Assembly: GCA_014380155.1 (NCBI GenBank)
Contig: JACMKJ010000456.1
Coordinates: forward strand, 1 to 5,473
DNA: 5,473 nt
Origin: Rhizobacter sp.
Lineage (GTDB): Bacteria > Pseudomonadota > Gammaproteobacteria > Burkholderiales > Burkholderiaceae_C
Reading direction: 5' to 3'
In this document: piece by piece, positions 1 through 5,473 of the stretch
How the letters are laid out: each line of letters opens with the position of its first letter
Position numbering within the stretch: the stretch's first letter is position 1
Program-made: the position numbers and the translations under genes
The notes under the pieces: generated by a model
The model's input: the letters and a program-made list of their open reading frames with translations, nothing else
The model's database searches: none
Told to the model about the DNA's origin: nothing

Positions 1-2111
1 CAGTGACGCAGGGCATGATCGTGCGCACCAAGAGCGACAAAGCCATCAAGGCACAGCAGTCGGTAATGGAGTTTTTGCTCATCAACCACCCACTGGATTG
101 CCCGATTTGCGACCAGGGTGGTGAATGCCAGTTGCAAGACCTTGCCGTGGGCTACGGCGGCTCCAGCTCACGTTACGAAGAAGAAAAGCGTGTCGTACCC
201 GTCAAAGATGTGGGTCCACTGGTTTCCATGCAGGAAATGAGCCGCTGCATTCATTGCACCCGCTGCGTGCGCTTTGGGCAAGAAGTGGCTGGCGTGATGG
301 AGCTGGGCATGATCCACCGCGGCGAGCATTCCGAGATCACCACGGTGGTCGGCGAGACGATCGACTCCGAGCTGTCGGGCAACATGATCGACATCTGCCC
401 GGTGGGCGCGCTGACCAGCAAGCCCTTCCGCTACAGCGCCCGCACCTGGGAGCTGTCGCGCCGCAAGAGCGTGAGCCCGCACGATGGCACCGGCGCCAAC
501 CTGATCGTCCAGGTCAAGAGCAACAAGGTGATGCGTGTCGTGCCGCTCGAGAACGAAGACGTCAACGAGTGCTGGCTGGCCGACCGTGACCGCTTCTCTT
601 ACGAGGCCGTCAACAGCGATGAGCGCCTGACTGCGCCGATGATCAAGCAAGGCGGTGAGTGGAAGACCGTCGACTGGACCACGGCGCTGGAGTACGTGGC
701 CAACGGCCTGAAGCAGATCAAGGCCGACCACGGCGCCAAGAGCATCGGCGCATTGGGGTCAGCCCAAAGCACGGTGGAAGAGTTGCACCTGCTCGCGAAG
801 CTGGTGCGTGGCCTGGGCAGCGAGAACATCGACTACCGCACGCGTCACGCTGACTTTGCCAACGTCGGTGGCGTCCGCTGGCTGGGGACGTCGATTGCCT
901 CGTTGTCCACGCTGCAAAGCGTCCTGGTCGTCGGCTCCTTCCTGCGCAAGGATCATCCGCTGTTTGCCCAACGCATTCGGCAGGCCGCCCGCAAGGGCGC
1001 CAAGGTGCACAGCATCCATGCGGTGCAAGACGACTGGCTGATGCCTATCGCCAACAGCATCTCGGTGACGCCGAGCCAATGGGCTCAAGCCTTGGCTGAA
1101 GTGGCCTCTGCCATCGCCGGCAGCAAGGGCGTGTCGGCACCGGTCTCTGCCACGGCGGGTTCTGTGGCGCAAGCCGTTGCCGCTTCGCTGCTGTCCGGCG
1201 AGCGAAAGGCGGTGCTGCTGGGCAACGCCGCAGCGCAACACCCCCAAGCCGGCCAATTGCTGTCGCTGGCCCACTGGATCGGTGAACAGACGGGCGCCTC
1301 GGTGGGCTACCTCACCGAAGCCGGCAACACCGTGGGAGCACAACTCGTCAATGCCTTGCCCGGCAACGGCGGCTTGAATGCTGGCCAGATGTTGAGCGGT
1401 TCCTTGAAAGCCTGCGTGCTGCTGAATGTGGAACCGGCGTTCGACGTTGCCAACGCCAGCGCCGCCGTCGCGGCGCTGCAGGGCGCTGAGATGGTGATCG
1501 CTCTGACGCCGTTCAAGACGGCTGCAGTCGAAAGCGCCGACGTGCTTTTGCCCGTTTCGCCCTTCACCGAGACCTCAGGCACGTTCGTGAATGCCGCAGG
1601 CCGGGTGCAAAGTTTCCATGGTGTCGTCAAACCACTCGGCGACACCCGCCCCGCCTGGAAGGTGCTGCGTGTGCTGGGCAACCTGCTCGGCATCAAGGGC
1701 TTCGAGTTCGAAACTTCCGAAGAAGTGCGCGCCGAGGCACTCGGCGACCTGAGCACCGTGGCTTCGCGCTTGAGCAACAAGGCTTCGCCGGCAGCTGCCT
1801 CATCCCCCGCGGCCACTTCGGGCCTGGAGCGCATCGCCGACGTGCCGATCTATGCCACTGATTCTCTCGTGCGCCGCGCCACCTCGCTGCAGCTGACGGC
1901 CGATGCCAAGCCACCGGTCGCGAGCCTGCCACCTGCACTGTGGTCGCAACTCGGTTTGGCGGAAGGCGCTTCGGTGCGTGTCTCGCAAGGCGCAGCACAG
2001 GCCGTGCTGCCCGCCCATCTGGACGCCACCCTGGCCCCCACGGCCGTGCGTGTGCCGACCTCGGTATCGCTGGGCGCGATGTTCGGCCCCATCTCTGTCG
2101 AGAGGGCCTGA
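1..2111 (+). CDS. nuoG: NADH-quinone oxidoreductase subunit G, 5' end cut by window
   Basis: Large Fe-S subunit of the peripheral arm of complex I, carrying electrons from the NADH-oxidising module towards NuoI. The frame is open from base 3 (GTG, very probably an internal codon) to TGA at 2109-2111, giving about 702 residues. Roughly the first 75-85 residues, which hold the N1b [2Fe-2S] domain in this family, lie upstream. Residues here are numbered from base 3. A His-Cys3 site for cluster N5 is visible (H29, C33, C36, C42), then the four ligands of N4 (C82, C85, C88 and C132, the last in the ICPVGAL motif). A long molybdopterin-oxidoreductase-like domain follows, inactive as an enzyme in this family. 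An Ala/Ser/Pro-rich linker near residues 597-612 leads to a small C-terminal domain. No CxxCxxxC motif for the optional N7 cluster is seen downstream of N4. nuoH starts 2 nt after the stop. Identity is very secure; the true start is not visible. Confidence 0.97.
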   Translation, partial: VTQGMIVRTKSDKAIKAQQSVMEFLLINHPLDCPICDQGGECQLQDLAVGYGGSSSRYEEEKRVVPVKDVGPLVSMQEMSRCIHCTRCVRFGQEVAGVMELGMIHRGEHSEITTVVGETIDSELSGNMIDICPVGALTSKPFRYSARTWELSRRKSVSPHDGTGANLIVQVKSNKVMRVVPLENEDVNECWLADRDRFSYEAVNSDERLTAPMIKQGGEWKTVDWTTALEYVANGLKQIKADHGAKSIGALGSAQSTVEELHLLAKLVRGLGSENIDYRTRHADFANVGGVRWLGTSIASLSTLQSVLVVGSFLRKDHPLFAQRIRQAARKGAKVHSIHAVQDDWLMPIANSISVTPSQWAQALAEVASAIAGSKGVSAPVSATAGSVAQAVAASLLSGERKAVLLGNAAAQHPQAGQLLSLAHWIGEQTGASVGYLTEAGNTVGAQLVNALPGNGGLNAGQMLSGSLKACVLLNVEPAFDVANASAAVAALQGAEMVIALTPFKTAAVESADVLLPVSPFTETSGTFVNAAGRVQSFHGVVKPLGDTRPAWKVLRVLGNLLGIKGFEFETSEEVRAEALGDLSTVASRLSNKASPAAASSPAATSGLERIADVPIYATDSLVRRATSLQLTADAKPPVASLPPALWSQLGLAEGASVRVSQGAAQAVLPAHLDATLAPTAVRVPTSVSLGAMFGPISVERA
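2100..2106 (+). promoter_or_regulatory. Shine-Dalgarno site of nuoH
   Basis: The purine run GAGAGGG lies inside the last codons of nuoG and ends 7 nt before the ATG at 2114. The nuoH frame is open well upstream into nuoG, so this site, together with the family-typical N-terminus, decides the start. Its position within nuoG suggests translation of the two genes is coupled. Confidence 0.7.
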
Positions 2112-2113
2112 AC

Positions 2114-3211
2114 ATGCTCGACACCGTCAACACCTTTGGCAACGAGTTGCTGGGCGGCTTCTGGCCCACGGCCTGGTCGCTGATCAAGATCATTGCCCTG
2201 GTTGCGCCGCTGATGATCTGCGTGGCCTACCTCACGCTATGGGAGCGCAAGGCCATCGGTTGGACGCAGATCCGACCGGGCCCCAACCGTGTCGGCCCTT
2301 TCGGCTTGCTCACGCCGATCGCCGACGCGGTAAAGCTGATCTTCAAGGAGATCATTCTCCCGACCGCCGCCAACAAGAGCCTGTTCCTGCTCGGCCCCGT
2401 CATGACCATCATGCCGGCGCTGGCCGCGTGGGCGGTGGTGCCCTTCGGCCCCGACAAGGCCGTCGCCAACATCAACGCCGGCCTGCTGTTCCTGATGGCC
2501 ATCACCTCGATGGAGGTCTACGGCGTGATCATTGCCGGCTGGGCCTCCAACTCGAAATACGCCTTCCTCGGCGCGCTGCGTGCCTCGGCACAGATGGTCA
2601 GCTACGAAATCGCCATGGGCTTCGCGCTGGTCATTGTGCTGATGGTGTCGGCCAGCCTGAACATGACCGACATCGTGTTGGGTCAGAACAAGGGCATGTT
2701 CGCCGGCATGGGACTGAGCTTCCTGTCGTGGAACTGGTTGCCGCTGTTCCCGATCTTCATCGTGTATTTCATCGCCGGCCTGGCCGAAACCAACCGCCAC
2801 CCGTTCGATGTGGTCGAAGGCGAATCGGAAATCGTCGCCGGTCACATGATCGAGTACTCGGGCATGGCCTTCGCCATGTTCTTCCTGGCCGAGTACGCCA
2901 ACATGATTCTCGTGTCGGTGCTGGCCGTGACCCTGTTCCTCGGTGGCTGGCTCGCACCGGTGTCATTCGCTGCCCTCGGCATGGAGACACCCGCCTGGAT
3001 CGTTGCCACCTCCTGGTTCTGGGACTGGTTCTGGCTCTTCGGCAAGACCTTCCTGGTGGTCACCGTGTTCCTGTGGGTGCGGGCCACGTTCCCGCGCTTC
3101 CGGTACGACCAGATCATGCGCTTGGGCTGGAAGATCTTCATCCCCATCACCTTGATTTGGCTGGTGGTGGTCGGTTTGTGGATCCAGTCCCCCTGGAACA
3201 TCTGGAAATAA
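2114..3211 (+). CDS. nuoH: NADH-quinone oxidoreductase subunit H
   Basis: Membrane subunit (ND1 homologue) at the junction of the two arms of complex I. It forms much of the quinone-binding chamber and the start of the proton path. The product is 365 residues, somewhat longer than the roughly 325 of E. coli. Both family signatures are present: WERKAIGWTQIRPGPNRVG at 43-61, and the acidic loop at 224-243 with AETNRHPFD followed by VVEGESEIVAG, whose glutamates line the quinone/proton region. About eight hydrophobic segments can be seen, roughly at residues 19-40, 90-110, 122-142, 166-182, 207-223, 250-282, 308-325 and 339-357. The ATG at 2114 was chosen over longer in-frame starts because those overlap nuoG extensively and this one has a good Shine-Dalgarno site. 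The gene ends with TAA, 9 nt before nuoI. No lesion seen. Confidence 0.98.
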   Translation: MLDTVNTFGNELLGGFWPTAWSLIKIIALVAPLMICVAYLTLWERKAIGWTQIRPGPNRVGPFGLLTPIADAVKLIFKEIILPTAANKSLFLLGPVMTIMPALAAWAVVPFGPDKAVANINAGLLFLMAITSMEVYGVIIAGWASNSKYAFLGALRASAQMVSYEIAMGFALVIVLMVSASLNMTDIVLGQNKGMFAGMGLSFLSWNWLPLFPIFIVYFIAGLAETNRHPFDVVEGESEIVAGHMIEYSGMAFAMFFLAEYANMILVSVLAVTLFLGGWLAPVSFAALGMETPAWIVATSWFWDWFWLFGKTFLVVTVFLWVRATFPRFRYDQIMRLGWKIFIPITLIWLVVVGLWIQSPWNIWK

Positions 3212-3220
3212 GGCAATGCC

Positions 3221-3718
3221 ATGAGTGCGATTGCATCCGTCAAAAACGTCCTGTCGAGCTTGATGCTCACCGAGCTGCTGAAAGGCATGGCGCTCACGGG
3301 CCGGCATTTCTTCTCGCGCACGATCACCGTGCAGTTCCCTGAAGAAAAGACGCCGCAAAGCCCACGCTTTCGTGGCCTGCATGCGCTGCGCCGTTATGAA
3401 AACGGTGAAGAGCGCTGCATCGCCTGCAAGCTGTGCGAAGCGGTATGTCCGGCGATGGCCATCACCATCGAATCGGAAGTGCGCGACGACGGCTCGCGCC
3501 GTACCACGCGCTACGACATCGACCTGACCAAGTGCATCTTCTGCGGCTTCTGCGAAGAGAGCTGCCCGGTCGACTCGATCGTCGAGACCCACATCTTCGA
3601 GTACCACGGTGAAAAGCGGGGCGACCTGTATTTCACCAAAGACATGCTGCTCGCCGTGGGCGACCGCTACGAAAAAGAAATCGCAGCCAACAAGGAGGCT
3701 GACGCGCGCTATCGCTGA
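3221..3718 (+). CDS. nuoI: NADH-quinone oxidoreductase subunit I (8Fe ferredoxin-like)
   Basis: Peripheral-arm subunit (TYKY/NDUFS8 homologue) that carries clusters N6a and N6b and links NuoG to the terminal N2 cluster near quinone. The product is 165 residues, normal for proteobacterial NuoI. Two CxxCxxCxxxCP motifs are complete: C66, C69, C72, C76 and C105, C108, C111, C115. As in 8Fe ferredoxins, the last cysteine of each motif should ligate the other cluster. The N-terminal amphipathic stretch (residues 1-40, with LLKGMALTGRHFF) is typical of the part that lies against the membrane and NuoH. AAGG at 3210-3213, overlapping the nuoH stop codon, lies 7 nt before the ATG and supports this start. 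The last codons include a perfect AAGGAGG at 3692-3698 with no start codon at a usable distance. The next gene is unusually far away (96 nt). Confidence 0.98.
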   Translation: MSAIASVKNVLSSLMLTELLKGMALTGRHFFSRTITVQFPEEKTPQSPRFRGLHALRRYENGEERCIACKLCEAVCPAMAITIESEVRDDGSRRTTRYDIDLTKCIFCGFCEESCPVDSIVETHIFEYHGEKRGDLYFTKDMLLAVGDRYEKEIAANKEADARYR

Positions 3719-3726
3719 CGCACCTG

Positions 3727-3779
3727 CCCGTTCGGGCTGAGCCTGTCGAAGACCCTTCGACACGCTCAGGGCCAGCGGG
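3727..3779. repeat. REP-like imperfect palindrome between nuoI and nuoJ
   Basis: Two 25-nt arms (3727-3751 and 3755-3779) flank a 3-nt ACC loop. The inner 15 nt of each arm, CTGAGCCTGTCGAAG and CTTCGACACGCTCAG, are complementary except for one C-C mismatch (3743 against 3763). The outer 10 nt pair only partly, with CCCG against CGGG at the base and several mismatches between. The core resembles the CTTCGACAGGCTCAG-type palindrome I recall as scattered between genes in many Comamonadaceae and other proteobacteria; only a genome search can show that it is repeated here. There is no U-run after the stem, so it does not look like an intrinsic terminator. In the mRNA it could form a stable hairpin that slows 3' exonuclease decay or affects translation between nuoI and nuoJ. 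Those roles are inferred. Confidence 0.75.
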
Positions 3780-3805
3780 GACAGGCATGAGTCGACCTTG
3801 CGCCC

Positions 3806-3810
3806 AAGAA
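3806..3810 (+). promoter_or_regulatory. Weak ribosome binding site of nuoJ
   Basis: AAGAA lies 4 nt before the nuoJ ATG at 3815 and is the only purine-rich candidate directly upstream. It is a poor match to the GGAGG consensus compared with the sites of nuoH, nuoK and nuoL. The start is therefore supported mainly by the family-typical N-terminus. Confidence 0.35.
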
Positions 3811-3814
3811 CAAC

Positions 3815-4456
3815 ATGGACACATCCACCGCGCTCTTCTACGTTTTTTCTGCCGTGCTGCTGGGGGCGTCGTTTCGCGTCATCACAGCACGCAGCGCGGT
3901 GCATTCCGCGCTCTTCCTCGTGCTCGCGTTTTTCTCGGCCTCCTGCGTGTGGATGCTGCTGCGAGCCGAGTTCCTGGCCATCTCGCTGGTGCTGGTGTAT
4001 GTCGGCGCGGTGATGGTGCTGTTTCTCTTCGTCGTGATGATGCTCGACATCAACGTTGACGCCATGCGCGTGGGCTTCTGGAAGCACTTTCCGGTGGCCG
4101 CCGTCGTGGGCGTGATCATTGCGCTCGAGATGGCGCTGGTGTTGATCCCCGGCTTCGACTTGCGTTCGGCGCCGGTGCCCGACGCCAAGGCCATCGAGAT
4201 GGGCAACACCAAGCTGCTGGGCATCCAGATGTACACCCGCTATCTGTACCCGCTGCAGATTGCTGCGGTGATCCTGCTGGTGGCCATCATTGCCGCCATC
4301 GCACTCACGCTGCGCCAGCGCAAAGACAGCAAGGCCATCGACGCCTCTGAGGCCGTCAAGGTCAAGAAAGCCGACCGCCTGCGCGTCGTGAAGATGCAGG
4401 CCGTGGTCGAGCCACCGCCTGCACCCCCAGCGCCGCCCACCGGAGAAACCAAATGA
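3815..4456 (+). CDS. nuoJ: NADH-quinone oxidoreductase subunit J
   Basis: Membrane-arm subunit (ND6 homologue) between NuoH and the antiporter-like subunits, part of the relay that couples quinone reduction to proton pumping. The product is 213 residues. Five hydrophobic segments are visible, at about 6-22, 28-48, 54-76, 91-112 and 146-167. The third contains the conserved VYVGAVMVLFLFVVMML stretch (61-77), which holds the pi-bulge helix in solved complex I structures. After the last helix comes a soluble tail of about 45 residues, first lysine-rich and then proline-rich (EPPPAPPAPP at 199-208), making the protein longer than the 184-residue E. coli form. The start at 3815 begins the expected short N-terminus before helix 1, but its ribosome site is weak and it lies 96 nt after nuoI, beyond a palindrome. 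The stop overlaps the nuoK start in ATGA, implying coupled translation. Confidence 0.97.
   Translation: MDTSTALFYVFSAVLLGASFRVITARSAVHSALFLVLAFFSASCVWMLLRAEFLAISLVLVYVGAVMVLFLFVVMMLDINVDAMRVGFWKHFPVAAVVGVIIALEMALVLIPGFDLRSAPVPDAKAIEMGNTKLLGIQMYTRYLYPLQIAAVILLVAIIAAIALTLRQRKDSKAIDASEAVKVKKADRLRVVKMQAVVEPPPAPPAPPTGETK
4442..4445 (+). promoter_or_regulatory. Shine-Dalgarno site of nuoK
   Basis: GGAG near the end of nuoJ sits 7 nt before the ATG at 4453. It supports the start that overlaps the nuoJ stop by 4 nt, and so the 108-residue form of NuoK with its short N-terminal extension. Confidence 0.7.
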
Positions 4457-4779
4457 GCGCTCTGGCCTTGGGCCCCATCACGCTGGGGCACTACCTCACC
4501 CTGGGTGCAATCCTGTTCGCACTGTCGGTGATCGGCATCTTCTTGAACCGCAAAAACCTGATCGTGCTGCTGATGGCCATCGAGCTGATGCTGCTGGCCG
4601 TCAACCTCAACTTCGTGGCGTTCTCTCACTACCTGGGCGACATGGCCGGCCAGGTGTTCGTGTTCTTCATCCTCACGGTGGCCGCGGCCGAGTCGGCCAT
4701 TGGTCTGGCGATCCTGGTGGTGCTGTTCCGCAACCGCTCCAACATCAATGTCGACGAGCTCGACACGCTGAAAGGCTGA
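4453..4779 (+). CDS. nuoK: NADH-quinone oxidoreductase subunit K
   Basis: Small membrane subunit (ND4L homologue) that shares a proton-channel-like path with NuoJ next to NuoN. The product is 108 residues with three hydrophobic helices at about 12-31, 36-57 and 66-92. The two membrane glutamates known to matter for proton transfer in E. coli (E36 and E72 there) are present as E44 in the MAIELML motif and E80 in the TVAAAESAIGL motif. The basic loop after helix 1 is NRKN (32-35). The protein is several residues longer than the usual 100-102 because of an MSALALGP-type N-terminus, but the ribosome site and the ATGA overlap with nuoJ support this start. It ends 4 nt before nuoL. All expected residues are present and nothing is damaged. 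Confidence 0.98.
   Translation: MSALALGPITLGHYLTLGAILFALSVIGIFLNRKNLIVLLMAIELMLLAVNLNFVAFSHYLGDMAGQVFVFFILTVAAAESAIGLAILVVLFRNRSNINVDELDTLKG
4771..4775 (+). promoter_or_regulatory. Shine-Dalgarno site of nuoL
   Basis: AAAGG within the last codons of nuoK lies 8 nt before the ATG at 4784. It fixes the nuoL start and indicates coupling to nuoK translation. Confidence 0.65.
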
Positions 4780-4783
4780 TGTC

Positions 4784-5473
4784 ATGAGCGCCCCCCAACT
4801 CTCCCAAAACCTGCTGCTCGCGGTGCCCTTGGCGCCCTTGGCGGGCGCCATCATCGCTGGCTTCTTCGGCAAAGCGGTCGGTCGCCGAGGGTCCCACATC
4901 GCCACCATCCTCGGTGTGCTGATTTCATTTGTCCTGTCGGCCCTGGTGCTGAAGGATGTGATCGTCGGCGCCCGCTTCAACGCCACCATCTACGAGTGGA
5001 TGGTGCTGGGTGGTCTGAAAATGGAGGTCGGCTTCCTGGTCGACGGCCTCACCGCCATGATGATGTGCGTGGTGACCTTTGTGTCGCTGATGGTGCACAT
5101 CTACACCATCGGCTATATGGAAGAGGACGCTGGCTACCAGCGCTTCTTCTCCTACATCTCGCTGTTCACCTTCTCGATGCTGATGCTCGTGATGAGCAAC
5201 AACTTCCTGCAGTTGTTCTTCGGCTGGGAGGCGGTCGGCCTGGTGTCTTACCTGCTGATCGGCTTCTGGTACACCAAGCCGACGGCGATCTTCGCCAACA
5301 TGAAGGCCTTCCTGGTCAACCGGGTGGGCGACTTCGGCTTCATCCTGGGCATCGGCCTGGTGGTCGCGTTTGCCGGCTCGCTCAACTATGGCGACGTGTT
5401 TGCCAAGGGCGGCGAGTTGGCCAAGCTCACCTTCCCCGGCACCGAGTGGATGTTGATCACCGTGATCTGCATC
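4784..5473 (+). CDS. nuoL: NADH-quinone oxidoreductase subunit L, 3' end cut by window
   Basis: Antiporter-like membrane subunit (ND5 homologue) at the far end of the complex I membrane arm, one of the proton-pumping units. The frame is open from ATG at 4784 to the last base and gives 230 residues. Family members are usually 610-680 residues, so about a third is present. Hydrophobic segments begin at residue 9 with LLLAVPLAPLAGAIIAG. The conserved motif FFGWEAVGLVSYLLIGFWY (145-163) contains E149, equivalent to the key E. coli NuoL Glu144. It is followed by the NMKAFLVNRVGDFGF motif (172-186), another hallmark of NuoL/ND5. These features separate it from NuoM and NuoN, as does its position directly after nuoK. 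The C-terminal lateral helix typical of NuoL would lie beyond the window. No frameshift or stop interrupts the visible part. Confidence 0.97.
   Translation, partial: MSAPQLSQNLLLAVPLAPLAGAIIAGFFGKAVGRRGSHIATILGVLISFVLSALVLKDVIVGARFNATIYEWMVLGGLKMEVGFLVDGLTAMMMCVVTFVSLMVHIYTIGYMEEDAGYQRFFSYISLFTFSMLMLVMSNNFLQLFFGWEAVGLVSYLLIGFWYTKPTAIFANMKAFLVNRVGDFGFILGIGLVVAFAGSLNYGDVFAKGGELAKLTFPGTEWMLITVICI

Noticed and set aside
3..5. GTG at base 3 as the true start of nuoG
   Set aside because: Starting there would remove the N1b [2Fe-2S] domain that NuoG needs. The frame is open to the window edge, so the gene simply begins upstream.
1903..3342. 479-codon + strand open frame overlapping nuoG, nuoH and nuoI
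   Set aside because: Out-of-frame shadow with an Arg/His/Pro-rich product. The true genes in the other frames have clear family motifs.
3727..3779. Intrinsic transcription terminator after nuoI
   Set aside because: The hairpin is strong, but GGGGACAGGC follows it rather than a T-run, and the operon continues with nuoJ-K-L.
3787..4059. Small extra gene of 90 codons before and within nuoJ
   Set aside because: It overlaps nuoJ out of frame for most of its length, and its composition is that of a shadow frame. Its start is noted only as possible interference with nuoJ.
2963..4087. Long antisense open frame (374 codons) across nuoH, nuoI, the palindrome and nuoJ
   Set aside because: It is the reverse-strand shadow of high-GC genes. 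The product is low-complexity, rich in His, Glu, Gln and Arg, has no recognisable domain, and runs opposite to genes of certain identity.
4825..4842. Tandem copy of GCCCTTGGC at the start of nuoL
   Set aside because: It encodes the Pro-Leu-Ala repeat of the first NuoL helix (VPLAPLAG), a normal sequence for this position. Two short copies need no separate explanation.

Overview
The window is one stretch of a bacterial operon for respiratory complex I (proton-translocating NADH:quinone oxidoreductase). All genes are on the + strand in the classical order nuoG-H-I-J-K-L. nuoG lacks its 5' end and nuoL its 3' end because the window cuts them; nuoH, nuoI, nuoJ and nuoK are complete. High G+C, GC-rich third positions, the gene order, a NuoG without N7-cluster cysteines and the repeat between nuoI and nuoJ suggest a betaproteobacterium, probably Burkholderiales (Comamonadaceae or a relative). 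That placement is inferred from memory of these families, not from a database search.

Layout: 1-2111 is the Fe-S subunit NuoG. 2114-3211 is the membrane-arm heel subunit NuoH. 3221-3718 is the two-cluster ferredoxin-like NuoI. 3719-3814 is the only sizeable gap (96 nt) and holds an imperfect REP-like palindrome. 3815-4456, 4453-4779 and 4784 to the end are the membrane subunits NuoJ, NuoK and NuoL. Apart from the I-J gap, junctions are 2 nt (G-H), 9 nt (H-I), a 4-nt ATGA overlap (J-K) and 4 nt (K-L), as expected for a co-transcribed, translationally coupled operon.

How the genes work together: electrons from NADH enter through upstream subunits not in the window, pass along Fe-S clusters in NuoG and then NuoI, and reduce quinone at the base of the peripheral arm next to NuoH. 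The energy is carried through NuoJ and NuoK to the antiporter-like subunits, of which NuoL is the most distal, and drives proton pumping.

No previously undescribed system is visible. The only non-coding element of note is the REP-like palindrome between nuoI and nuoJ, together with the weak translation signal of nuoJ beside it. No promoter, terminator, tRNA, CRISPR array or mobile-element gene was seen.
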